Shown piece by piece: positions 39,576 through 47,228 of a DNA stretch of 64,000 nucleotides. The notes beneath the pieces were generated by a model. It did no database searches. It was not told where the DNA came from and was given only the letters and a program-made list of their open reading frames with translations. The position numbers and the translations under genes were made by a program. This DNA is from Mycobacterium sp. 852002-51971_SCH5477799-a (GTDB lineage: Bacteria; Actinomycetota; Actinomycetes; Mycobacteriales; Mycobacteriaceae), in NCBI RefSeq assembly GCF_001667145.1, contig NZ_LZIF01000075.1, forward strand, positions 124,001 to 188,000, in the 5' to 3' direction. Every line of letters begins with the position of its first letter. Position 1 is the first letter of the stretch.

Positions 39576-39713
39576 TTACCGGCCCCGGGCTGGTTTGGTT
39601 GATGGAGTCCTTGGCGGCCCTTCGCTCGCCAAGGACGTCGTCTTTCGTGGCCGCTGGAATGCGGTGGTGATTTCGGTGGTGCGCTCGCCGAGTGAATCCG
39701 TCGTGGTGTCCAT
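39576..39713 (-). CDS. Possible 45-residue leader ORF
   Basis: ATG 39713, preceded by GGCGAGG at 8-nt spacing, opens a 45-codon frame (MDTTTDSLGERTTEITTA...) ending 40 nt before the membrane-protein gene. It lies between the SigF-like promoter and that gene, so it would be at the 5' end of the operon transcript. Codon use is mycobacterial for the first 18 codons and less so after; the neighbouring frame then looks more coding (IPAATKDDVLGERRAAKDS), so a frameshifted remnant is also possible. No homology recognised. Confidence 0.25.
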   Translation of the reverse strand: MDTTTDSLGERTTEITTAFQRPRKTTSLASEGPPRTPSTKPARGR

Positions 39714-39803
39714 AAAGCGACCTCGCCTTCGGGCTGGGAAGGAAGCACGGCCTGACGGGCTCCGGCCCCGGCACTGTCAAAGCAGTAACGGTCGCCAAAA
39801 CCG

Positions 39804-39817
39804 CCCAGAAAACTGGG
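39804..39817. repeat. Inverted repeat, possible operator
   Basis: CCCAGAAAACTGGG: perfect 5-bp arms around an A4 loop. It lies about 65 nt downstream of the predicted SigF-type start site of the oxidation operon, where a repressor site or RNA hairpin could act. Confidence 0.3.
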
Positions 39818-39887
39818 AAGCGCCCAGCTGTGTCTTTCAACCGAGAAGGCCCCGACAACGCGTCGCGACCGAAGCGCAACGGCTGTG

Positions 39888-39912
39888 TACCCGGCGTCCT
39901 GCTGCGCAAACC
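39888..39912 (-). promoter_or_regulatory. SigF-like promoter for the oxidation cluster
   Basis: On the minus strand GGTTT (39912-39908) and GGGTA (39892-39888) are separated by 15 bp, matching the mycobacterial SigF pattern GGTTT-N15-17-GGGTA. Transcription would start near 39881 and run into the cluster, with a leader of about 345 nt. SigF drives general-stress genes in mycobacteria. Confidence 0.5.
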
Positions 39913-39940
39913 GGGTTCGCAGCTTGTTCTCAGCGTGCCT

Positions 39941-40182
39941 TCAGGAGGGCAGGCCGCGCCGATGGATCCGCTTTCGGGGAAGCCGGCGGATCACGATGCG
40001 ATGGAACCCCTTGTCGCGTAATCGCTTGAGCATGAGTCGTCGAACCTGCATCGAAATCGCCGGCGAGAGGCGATCCAGGTACCACAGCGCCCTCCACCAC
40101 GCGGGCACGATGACGATCGCGTCCCCACCAACACTGCTCGCAGGGTGAGGAATGCGACCTTGCCCGACAAGCTCGACACCAT
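39941..40182 (-). pseudogene. Remnant of a short-chain dehydrogenase gene
   Basis: ATG 40182 begins MVSSLSGKVAFLT, the usual SDR N-terminus just before the TGxxxGxG loop. The frame then departs; from about 40130 another frame reads DAIVIVPAWWRALWYLDRL and ends at a stop at 39941, resembling an SDR C-terminal tail. The catalytic middle (about 200 residues) is missing, so this looks like a large internal deletion with a frame change. The match is by eye to the family pattern, without an alignment. Confidence 0.45.
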
Positions 40183-40379
40183 GAGGGAAGGATAGGCCGC
40201 CGCCCGCGCAGCTAGGCCTGGTGATGGCCGCGCAAGGCGACGGCGGCGCACAACGCGTCGGCCATCGTGCGGCCACACCGGAAAACCGGGCCATCGGCAC
40301 CCGATTCAGGGGAACCACTGCCGTTCTAGCTGGCCTGATGTGCCATGATGTCCAAGCTGTCAACACTCAGGGAGCAGCA

Positions 40380-43364
40380 GTGGATCTCAATTTTTCGATG
40401 GTCACACGACCGGTCGAGCGGCTGATCGCCACGGCGCAGAACGGGCTGGAAGTCTTGCGCCTGGGGGGCTTGGAAACCGGCAGCGTCCCGTCGCCGTCGC
40501 AGATCGTCGAGAGCGTGCCGATGTACAAGCTCCGGCGATACTTCCCGCCGGACAGCCGCGGTGGCCAGTCGCCCGTCGGGCCGCCGGTGCTGATGGTGCA
40601 CCCAATGATGATGTCGGCGGACATGTGGGACGTGACGCGCGACGAAGGCGCCGTGGGGATCCTGCACGCGAGAGGGCTCGACCCCTGGGTCATCGATTTC
40701 GGCGAACCCGACAAGGTCGAAGGCGGCATGCGCCGCACCCTGGCCGATCACATCGTCGCGCTCAGCCAGGCCATCGACACGGTGAGGGACGCCACCGGCA
40801 GCGACATCCATCTGGTCGGCTATTCGCAGGGCGGCATGTGGTGCTACCAAGTCGCCGCCTACCGGCGTTCGAAAAGCCTGGCCAGCATCGTCACCTTCGG
40901 TTCGCCGGTGGATACCCTGGCCGCGCTGCCCATGGGCATCCCGGCGAACTTCGCTGCGCCCGCCGCCAACTTCATGGCCGACCACGTCTTCAGCCGGCTG
41001 GCCATCCCGAGCTGGATGGCGCGGACCGGCTTCCAGATGCTCGACCCGCTCAAGACCGCCAAGGCGCGCGTCGACTTCGTGCGCCAGCTGCACGACCGGG
41101 AGGCGCTGCTCCCGCGCGAGCAACAGCGCCGGTTCCTTGAGCGCGAAGGCTGGATCGCCTGGTCGGGCCCGGCGATCTCCGAACTGCTCAAGCAATTCAT
41201 CGCCCACAACCGGATGATGACCGGCGGCTTCGCCGTCAACGGTCAAATGGTCACCCTCACCGACATCACCTGCCCGGTGCTGGCCTTCGTCGGCGAGGTG
41301 GACGACATCGGGCAGCCGGCGTCGGTGCGCGGTATCCGGCGGGCGGCGCCGGACGCCGAAGTGTACGAATCCACCATCCGCACAGGTCATTTCGGCCTGG
41401 TCGTCGGATCCAAAGCGGCGCAACAGAGTTGGCCGACGGTGGCCGAATGGGTCAAGTGGTTGTCGGTGGGAGGCGACAAACCCGACAGCATCGACCTGAT
41501 GGCCGACCAGCCCGGGGAGCACTCCGACAGCGGAGTCGCATTGAGTTCCCGGGTGGCGCACGGAGTCGGTGAAGTCTCCGAGGCGGCGCTGGGGCTGGTC
41601 CGCGGAGCGGCCACCACCGTCGTCGCGGCCAACAAGTCGGTGCGCACCCTGGCCGTCGAGACCGCCCGCACCATTCCGCGACTGGTCCGCCTGGGCCAGA
41701 TCAACGACCACACCCGGATTTCGCTGGGCCGAATCATCGAAGAGCAGGCCCACAACGCGCCCCAGGGCGAATTCCTGCTATTCGATGGCCGCGTGCACAC
41801 CTACGAGGCGGTTAACCGGCGCGTCAACAACGTCGTTCGCGGCCTGATCGAGGTCGGGGTGCGCCAGGGTGACCGGGTGGGTGTGTTGATGGAAACCCGG
41901 CCCAGCGCGCTCGTGGCCATCGCCGCCCTGTCCCGGCTCGGCGCCACCGGGGTGGTGATGCGGCCCGACGCCGAGCTGGCCGCATCGGTGCGGCTCGGGG
42001 GAGTGACCGAGCTACTGACCGATCCCACCAACCTTGAGGCTGTGCTGTGCTCCGACCGCCAAGGGCTGCGTCAGGTGCTGGTGCTTGGTGGTGGAGAGTC
42101 GCGGGATCTGCACCTGCCCGAGGACTCCGACGTCATCGACATGGAGAAAATCGACCCGGACGCCGTCGAGTTGCCCGGGTGGTATCGCCCCAACCCGGGA
42201 CTGGCCCGCGATCTGGCGTTCATCGCTTTCAGCGCGGCCGGGGGCGAGCTGGTGGCCAGGCAGATCACCAACTACCGCTGGGCGGTGTCCGCCTTCGGTA
42301 CCGCCTCGACGGCCGCCCTGGATCGCCGCGACACCGTCTACTGCCTGACGCCGCTGCACCACGAGTCGGCACTGCTGGTCAGCCTCGGCGGCGCAGTGGT
42401 CGGCGGCACCCGCATCGCGCTGTCGCGCGGCCTGGACCCGACCCGATTCGTTCAGGAGGTGCGCCAGTACGGCGTCACCGTGGTGTCCTATACGTGGGCC
42501 ATGCTCCGCGAGATCGTCGACGATCCCGCGTTCGTGCTGCAGGGCAACCACCCGGTGCGGCTGTTCATCGGTTCCGGCATGCCGACCGGCCTGTGGGGGC
42601 GCGTCGTCGAGGCCTTCGCGCCCGCCCACGTCGTCGAGTTCTTCGCCACCACCGACGGGCAGGCCGTATTGGCCAACGTGTCCGGCGCCAAGGTCGGCAG
42701 CAAGGGCCGCCCGCTGCCGGGCGCCGGGCGAATCGAGTTGGGCGCCTACGACGTCGAGCATGACCTGATCCTGGAGAACGAGCGCGGCTTCGTGCAGATC
42801 GCCGAACCCAAACAGGTGGGGGTCCTGCTCGCCGCCTCCAACGGTCCGATCGATCCGAACGCCTCGGTCAAACGCGGCGTGTTCGCCGCCGGTGACACCT
42901 GGATATCGACCGAATACCTGTTCTACCGCGACGACGACGGCGACTATTGGCTGGCGGGCAGGCGCGGCTCGGTGGTGCGCACCGCGCGCGGCCTGGTCTT
43001 CGCCGAGCCCGTGACCGACGCGCTGGGTTGCATCAACGGAGTCGACCTCGCGGTGACATACAACGTTCCGCTGGGCGACCACGAGGTGGCGGCGTCGGCG
43101 GTCACGCTGTTGCCGGGGGCCTCCATCACCGCGGCCGACCTGACCGAGGCTTTCGCCAAGCTTCCGATCGGCCTGGGACCCGACATCGTGTGCGTGGTGC
43201 CGGAGATGAACCTGAGCGCGACATTCCGGCCCACGGTCAGTGCGCTGCGCGCGGCCGGCATCCCGAAGGCCGGACGTCACGTCTGGTATTTCGACGCCGA
43301 CGCCGAGCAGTACCGCCGGCTGACTCCCGGGGTTCGAGCCGAGCTGAACCGAGCGCAGTCATGA
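40380..43364 (+). CDS. Bifunctional lipase / acyl-CoA synthetase-like protein (Rv1683 type)
   Basis: 994 residues, close to M. tuberculosis Rv1683, which has been linked to triacylglycerol turnover. The N-terminal half (about 1-370) is an alpha/beta hydrolase related to PHA synthases: VHPMMMSADMWD, nucleophile Ser149 in GYSQGG, and TGHFGLVVGS with the likely catalytic His. The C-terminal half (about 440-985) is an AMP-forming synthetase fold (LLFDGRVHTYEAVNRR, GVLMETRPSALVAI, FIGSGMP). The usual SGTTGxPKG phosphate loop is replaced by AFSAAGGELVA, so ATP use is doubtful. GTG 40380 has GGGAG 5 nt upstream; in-frame ATG codons further 5' lack one. Overlaps the next gene by 4 nt. Confidence 0.92.
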   Translation: MDLNFSMVTRPVERLIATAQNGLEVLRLGGLETGSVPSPSQIVESVPMYKLRRYFPPDSRGGQSPVGPPVLMVHPMMMSADMWDVTRDEGAVGILHARGLDPWVIDFGEPDKVEGGMRRTLADHIVALSQAIDTVRDATGSDIHLVGYSQGGMWCYQVAAYRRSKSLASIVTFGSPVDTLAALPMGIPANFAAPAANFMADHVFSRLAIPSWMARTGFQMLDPLKTAKARVDFVRQLHDREALLPREQQRRFLEREGWIAWSGPAISELLKQFIAHNRMMTGGFAVNGQMVTLTDITCPVLAFVGEVDDIGQPASVRGIRRAAPDAEVYESTIRTGHFGLVVGSKAAQQSWPTVAEWVKWLSVGGDKPDSIDLMADQPGEHSDSGVALSSRVAHGVGEVSEAALGLVRGAATTVVAANKSVRTLAVETARTIPRLVRLGQINDHTRISLGRIIEEQAHNAPQGEFLLFDGRVHTYEAVNRRVNNVVRGLIEVGVRQGDRVGVLMETRPSALVAIAALSRLGATGVVMRPDAELAASVRLGGVTELLTDPTNLEAVLCSDRQGLRQVLVLGGGESRDLHLPEDSDVIDMEKIDPDAVELPGWYRPNPGLARDLAFIAFSAAGGELVARQITNYRWAVSAFGTASTAALDRRDTVYCLTPLHHESALLVSLGGAVVGGTRIALSRGLDPTRFVQEVRQYGVTVVSYTWAMLREIVDDPAFVLQGNHPVRLFIGSGMPTGLWGRVVEAFAPAHVVEFFATTDGQAVLANVSGAKVGSKGRPLPGAGRIELGAYDVEHDLILENERGFVQIAEPKQVGVLLAASNGPIDPNASVKRGVFAAGDTWISTEYLFYRDDDGDYWLAGRRGSVVRTARGLVFAEPVTDALGCINGVDLAVTYNVPLGDHEVAASAVTLLPGASITAADLTEAFAKLPIGLGPDIVCVVPEMNLSATFRPTVSALRAAGIPKAGRHVWYFDADAEQYRRLTPGVRAELNRAQS

Positions 43365-43576
43365 TCGACGATGCACTGCTGAACATCCTGGTGTGCCCGG
43401 ACGACCGCGGCCCACTGGTGTTGGTGGGGGACGAGCTGCTCTATAACCCGCGGCTGCGGCGTGCGTACCGCATCGAGGACGGCATCCCGGTGCTGCTCAT
43501 CGACGAGGCCCGCGACGTCGGCGACGACGAGCACGCCCGGCTCATGGCACAAGCCCGTCCGGCAGATCCCCGGTGA
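43361..43576 (+). CDS. Trm112-like (UPF0434) small protein
   Basis: 71 residues: LLNILVCPDDRGPLVL, then YRIEDGIPVLLIDEAR, the Trm112/YcaR pattern. Eukaryotic Trm112 activates methyltransferases; the bacterial role is unsettled. The zinc-type second cysteine pair is absent, only Cys12 being present. Coupled to the lipase/synthetase by an ATGA overlap. Its last 35 nt overlap the 3' end of the opposing TetR gene. Confidence 0.88.
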   Translation: MIDDALLNILVCPDDRGPLVLVGDELLYNPRLRRAYRIEDGIPVLLIDEARDVGDDEHARLMAQARPADPR

Positions 43577-44165
43577 GATAGCGCTGCAGGTTCGGCGCGA
43601 TGGTCTGCGCGATCTGCTCGGGCGGCAGCGATGCGAAGGGCTCCAACTGCAGGATGTAGCGCGCCATCACCACGCCCACCAGCTGTGACGCGACGAACTG
43701 GATCCGGATGGTTCCGCTTCCCGGCGGATTGTCCACGCGCGGCCCGACTTCGACGGCGATGACGTCCTCGATGAAGGTCCGGAACAGGTTGACCTCTTCG
43801 CCGGCCAGGATCGATCGCAGCGCGGCGATGAACGCCGTGCCGACCTCGGAATCCCACAGCGGCAACAACATTGACGGTATCCGGTAGCCGAGTTCGGAGA
43901 CCGGCACCTCCCGCAATGGGCCGATGATGGCCATCGGGTCGATCGGGATGTGCACGGCCGCGGCGAACAGCTGCTCCTTGGTGCCGAAGTAGTGATGCAC
44001 CAACGCCGAGTCCACCCCGGCCGCGGCGGCCACCGCGCGGATCGAAGTATTACGAATTCCGTTGCTCGCGAACAGCGTTCGTGCGCCATCGAGAATTCGG
44101 TCGCGGGTGTCGGAGTTCCCGGCCGGCCGGCCCCGCCGCCGGCGCCCGGCGTTGGTGGTTGTCAC
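43542..44165 (-). CDS. TetR-family repressor (Rv1685c type)
   Basis: 207 residues. The N-terminal helix-turn-helix (about 17-65) reads TRDRILDGARTLFASNGIRNTSIRAVAAAAGVDSALVHHYFGTKEQLF; the C-terminal ligand domain is of the TetR_C type seen beside drug exporters. GTG 44165 follows a strong GGAGG (44172-44176). Third gene of the exporter operon; it probably represses the operon through the tandem palindromes at 45705-45736. Confidence 0.9.
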   Translation of the reverse strand: MTTTNAGRRRRGRPAGNSDTRDRILDGARTLFASNGIRNTSIRAVAAAAGVDSALVHHYFGTKEQLFAAAVHIPIDPMAIIGPLREVPVSELGYRIPSMLLPLWDSEVGTAFIAALRSILAGEEVNLFRTFIEDVIAVEVGPRVDNPPGSGTIRIQFVASQLVGVVMARYILQLEPFASLPPEQIAQTIAPNLQRYLTGDLPDGLVP

Positions 44166-44220
44166 TAGGACCCTCCGTGGCGACCCGCTGCGCCCGGGCG
44201 CGCCGCGCTTGCGATCGCCA

Positions 44221-45039
44221 CTACGGCGTCCGTCGCCGCAGCGTGGCCGCGGCCAGGCACAGCGCCGCCAGGGCAAAGCCCAGCACCACGACGATGTCCC
44301 GCACCGCGATGAACGTCAGTTCCGGGTGCGCGCCCACCTGCTGCAAGGCCTCCAGCGCATAACTGGCCGGCAGCACATTGCTGATCCATTGCAGCCAGTG
44401 TGGCATCAGCGCGCGCGGCACGATGATGCCGGCCAGCAGCAGCTGCGGCACCATCACCAACGGGATGAACTGCACAGCCTGAAACTCGGTGCGGGCGAAC
44501 GCACTACACAGCAGGCCCAGACCGACGCCCAGCACGGCGTTGACGATTGCGATGACGAACACCCACGCCGGGCTGCCGGCGGTGTCGAAACCCAGCAGCC
44601 AGAACGACACGATGCACGCCAGAATCGCTTGCGCCGCAGCCGCGATGGAAAACGCGGTGCCGTAGGCGATCAGCAGATCCAGGCGGCGCAGCGGCGTGGT
44701 CAGAATGCGCTCCAGCGTCCCGGAGGCCCGTTCGCGCTGCATGGTGATCGCCGTGATGATGAACATCACGAACAGTGGGAACAGGCCCAGCAGAATCAGG
44801 CAGGCGTTGTTGAACGGGGTCGGCCCGCCGGGGCGGTGCGGGGCGTTCTGGAACATGAAGTACATCAGGCTGATCACCAGGACCGGCACGAGCAGGATCA
44901 TCGCGACGCTGCGGTGATCGGCGACCAATTGGCGCAGGATTCGCGCGGTGGTCGCGGTGTAGCCGCGCAGGCTCAGCCCGCTTCGCGCATGGTGCTGCGC
45001 TTGATCATGGACAGAAACGCGTCCTCCAGTGACGTGCAT
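44221..45039 (-). CDS. ABC-2 type exporter permease (Rv1686c type)
   Basis: 272 residues from ATG 45039, with about six membrane segments, among them MILLVPVLVISLMYFMF, LLGLFPLFVMFIITAI, AQAILACIVSFWLLGF, FVIAIVNAVLGVGLGLL and FIPLVMVPQLLLAGIIVP, plus a cytoplasmic QRERASGTLERILTTPL loop typical of DrrB-like permeases. The start lies 67 nt inside the ATPase gene; no later start codon precedes the first helix region except MILLVP at about residue 47, which would remove the cytoplasmic N-terminus. Pairs with the ATPase as an exporter; substrate unknown. Confidence 0.87.
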   Translation of the reverse strand: MHVTGGRVSVHDQAQHHARSGLSLRGYTATTARILRQLVADHRSVAMILLVPVLVISLMYFMFQNAPHRPGGPTPFNNACLILLGLFPLFVMFIITAITMQRERASGTLERILTTPLRRLDLLIAYGTAFSIAAAAQAILACIVSFWLLGFDTAGSPAWVFVIAIVNAVLGVGLGLLCSAFARTEFQAVQFIPLVMVPQLLLAGIIVPRALMPHWLQWISNVLPASYALEALQQVGAHPELTFIAVRDIVVVLGFALAALCLAAATLRRRTP

Positions 45040-45728
45040 CCGGTGTCCTCTCGCAGTTGGGTCGGGGTGGTGTTGGCGACCAACCGGCCGTCGCGCATCA
45101 GCAGCAGGTCGCCGCAGTGGTCGGCTTCGTCCATCACGTGGCTGGAGACCAGCAGCGTGGTCCCGGTGCGGGCCAGCTCGGCGAACTGCTCCCAGAGGTC
45201 CGCGCGCAGGACCGGGTCCAGGCCCACCGTGGGCTCGTCGAGCACCAGCAGGTCGGGCTGGCAGACCAACGCGCAGGCCAGCGAAACCCGGGTGCGCTGG
45301 CCGCCGGACAGGTTGCCGCACAACGCAGTCCGGTGATCGGTCAATCCGACGCGATCGATGGCGGCATCGGCGGCCTGGCCGTCGAATCCGTAGAGCGCCG
45401 CGAAATAGCGGACGTTGTCCACGATCCGCAGGTCGTGGTAGATGGTCGGGTCCTGTGGCAGGTAACCGATGCGATGGCGCAGCTCGGCGCAGCCGGCCTC
45501 TTTGCCGAGCACCGTGACGGTGCCGCCGGAGATGACCTGGGTGCCGACGATGCAACGGATGAGCGTGGTCTTGCCGCAGCCCGACGGGCCGAGCAGGCCG
45601 GTGATGCTGCCTTGGGCGATCTGTACGGAGAGGTCGTGCACAGCTGGACGTTTACCGCGAATTACGCGCAGGTGCTCGATGCGCACCGCCGGGGCGGGAA
45701 TTAATTCATCATGCGATGAACTCATCAT
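44973..45728 (-). CDS. ABC exporter ATP-binding protein (Rv1687c type)
   Basis: 251 residues. Walker A GPSGCGKTT, signature NLSGGQRTR, Walker B LLVLDEPTVGLD, switch histidine in VSSHVMDEADHC: DrrA-type ATPase. Start is the double ATG at 45728/45725, which coincides with the predicted transcription start, so the message is probably leaderless. A GTG at 45764 would lie inside the -35 element and is rejected. First gene of the ATPase-permease-TetR operon. Confidence 0.9.
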   Translation of the reverse strand: MMSSSHDELIPAPAVRIEHLRVIRGKRPAVHDLSVQIAQGSITGLLGPSGCGKTTLIRCIVGTQVISGGTVTVLGKEAGCAELRHRIGYLPQDPTIYHDLRIVDNVRYFAALYGFDGQAADAAIDRVGLTDHRTALCGNLSGGQRTRVSLACALVCQPDLLVLDEPTVGLDPVLRADLWEQFAELARTGTTLLVSSHVMDEADHCGDLLLMRDGRLVANTTPTQLREDTGCTSLEDAFLSMIKRSTMREAG

Positions 45729-45736
45729 GCGATGAA
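45705..45736. promoter_or_regulatory. Tandem 16-bp palindromes, likely TetR operator
   Basis: TTCATCATGCGATGAA (45705-45720) and CTCATCATGCGATGAA (45721-45736) are directly adjacent and differ at one base. Each is an inverted repeat with TCATC/GATGA arms around ATGC. They cover the predicted transcription start and first codons of the exporter operon and touch the -10 box, so bound repressor would block initiation. The TetR protein encoded in the operon is the obvious candidate ligand. Confidence 0.7.
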
Positions 45737-45764
45737 TAATCGTCCGGCCGACCTGTGTTGTCAA
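45736..45764 (-). promoter_or_regulatory. Strong SigA-type promoter of the exporter operon
   Basis: Minus strand: consensus TTGACA (45764-45759), 17-bp spacer, GATTAT (45741-45736; four of six TATAAT bases). The start would fall at about 45729, at or next to the first ATG (45728), predicting a leaderless transcript. Confidence 0.65.
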
Positions 45765-45838
45765 GGTCGACGTTGAATTCGTGAGGGACGCGGTTGCGTC
45801 GCCGCTTGGTCGCGGGACGGGGCGCAGCGCCGATGGGC

Positions 45839-47119
45839 CTAGTTGAAGCGTTCGCCGGTGGGCGGGCGGCGCTGCGGCAGATGGCCGTGCACGCCCTCGG
45901 CGTAAGCGGTTTCGGCGTGCTGCGTGAGGTCGACACCGGTCGTCTCGTCTTCGGCGCTGACCCGGAAACCCATCAGCCGGTCGATGACCTTCCCCAGCAC
46001 GAACGTCATCGCGAACGCGTAGAGCGCGACGACCCCGATCGCCAGCGCCTGCTTGCCCAGCTGGCCGACGCCGCCACCGTAGAACAGGCCCCGCGGGCCC
46101 GCCGTCATGACCGCCGTCGCGAACAGGCCGATCAACGACACACCGACCACGCCGCCGACGAAGTGCACGCCGACCACGTCGAGCGAATCGTCATAGTTGA
46201 AGCGCAATTTCGCGCCTACCGCAAACGCGCACACGACGCCCGCCGCCAGCCCGACGACCGTCGCGCCGAGCGTGTTGACCGTCCCGCAGGACGGGGTGAT
46301 GGCGACCAAACCGGCGACCACACCCGATGCCGCACCGAAAGTGGTGGGACGGCCGTCGCGGACCTGTTCGACCGAGAGCCAACCCAGCATGCCCAGGCAC
46401 CCGGCGACCAGCGTGTTGAGGAAGATGGCCGCGGCAGTTCCGTTGGCGGCCAAGGCGGAACCGGCGTTGAAGCCGAACCAGCCGAACCACAGCAGCCCGA
46501 CACCGACAAACAGCAACGGCAGATTGTGCGGCCGCATCGCATCCTTTTTGAATCCGATACGGGGTCCGAGCACCAGCGCCAGCGCCAGCGCGGACGACCC
46601 GGAGACGATCTCGACGACGAGCCCGCCCGCGTAGTCGAGGACGCCCAGCTTGGCCAGCCAGCCGCCGGGACCCCAGACCCAGTGCGCGACAATCGCATAC
46701 ACGGCGATCGTCCATACCGGAACGAATACCATCCAGGCGGCGAACTTGGCGCGGTCCGCGATCGCGCCGCTGACCAGGGCGGCCGTGATGATCGCGAATG
46801 TCAACTGGAAGGTGGCGAACAGCAACTCGGGCACCGCTGTGCCGTGAACGGTGTCGGGAGTGATGCCGAGCATCCCGAAATGCCTGAGGCTGCCCACGAG
46901 CCCGCTCATCCCGTCCTGGGAGAACGCGAGGGTGTAGCCGACCAGGAGCCACGCCACCGTCACCAGCGGGATGGAGATGAAGCTCATCATCATCATGTTG
47001 AGCACCCCGGTGGTGCGGACCATGCCGCCGTAGAAGATCGCCAGGCCGGGGGTCATCAGCAAGACCAGCGCGGTGCTGGCCAACAGCCACGCCGTGGCGG
47101 CGGGATCGATCGCATGCAT
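45839..47119 (-). CDS. amt: Ammonium transporter, Amt/MEP/Rh family
   Basis: 426 residues, eleven predicted membrane helices, starting with the family block [16 protein letters not shown]. The second twin-His residue is present as His319 in [10 protein letters not shown], but the first site, normally in DFAGGxVVH, reads [13 protein letters not shown] with Glu170 in place of His. The cytoplasmic tail (about 45 residues) is polar. No glnB/glnK lies nearby, unlike the usual amt-glnB operon, so this is a stand-alone copy. AAGGAG 8 nt before the ATG. Transported species and mechanism may differ from canonical AmtB because of the Glu. Confidence 0.92.
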   Translation of the reverse strand: MHAIDPAATAWLLASTALVLLMTPGLAIFYGGMVRTTGVLNMMMMSFISIPLVTVAWLLVGYTLAFSQDGMSGLVGSLRHFGMLGITPDTVHGTAVPELLFATFQLTFAIITAALVSGAIADRAKFAAWMVFVPVWTIAVYAIVAHWVWGPGGWLAKLGVLDYAGGLVVEIVSGSSALALALVLGPRIGFKKDAMRPHNLPLLFVGVGLLWFGWFGFNAGSALAANGTAAAIFLNTLVAGCLGMLGWLSVEQVRDGRPTTFGAASGVVAGLVAITPSCGTVNTLGATVVGLAAGVVCAFAVGAKLRFNYDDSLDVVGVHFVGGVVGVSLIGLFATAVMTAGPRGLFYGGGVGQLGKQALAIGVVALYAFAMTFVLGKVIDRLMGFRVSAEDETTGVDLTQHAETAYAEGVHGHLPQRRPPTGERFN

Positions 47120-47228
47120 GAGGTGGGCTCCTTCTCGCGGCCCCCGGGGTCACGGGACACCGGGATACTGCCACGTTTGGGCTGCCGGTAGGTTCGTTGG
47201 GTTCAGAAAAGAGGAATCAGGATCTGAT

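Larger units (their letters stand above)
39537..40379. other. 843-nt region upstream of the oxidation cluster
   Basis: Divergent intergenic region between the minus-strand membrane protein and the plus-strand lipase/acyl-CoA synthetase. It holds, from left to right, a possible 45-codon ORF, a short inverted repeat, a SigF-like promoter facing left, and a decayed SDR fragment. The last 190 nt show no gene. Several open frames on both strands exist but have no ribosome sites, family matches or mycobacterial codon bias. Confidence 0.7.

Noticed and set aside
39830..40021. 63-codon plus-strand frame in the intergenic region
   Set aside because: Overlaps the SigF-like promoter and SDR remnant, has low-complexity content and no ribosome site.
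40221..40379. In-frame upstream extension of the lipase/acyl-CoA synthetase
   Set aside because: Runs through AT-containing intergenic DNA without similarity; the GTG at 40380 has a proper GGGAG site and matches the Rv1683 N-terminus.
45725..45764. Upstream GTG start for the exporter ATPase
   Set aside because: Would start within the -35 element of the best promoter in the region; the double ATG fits the leaderless model and the family length.
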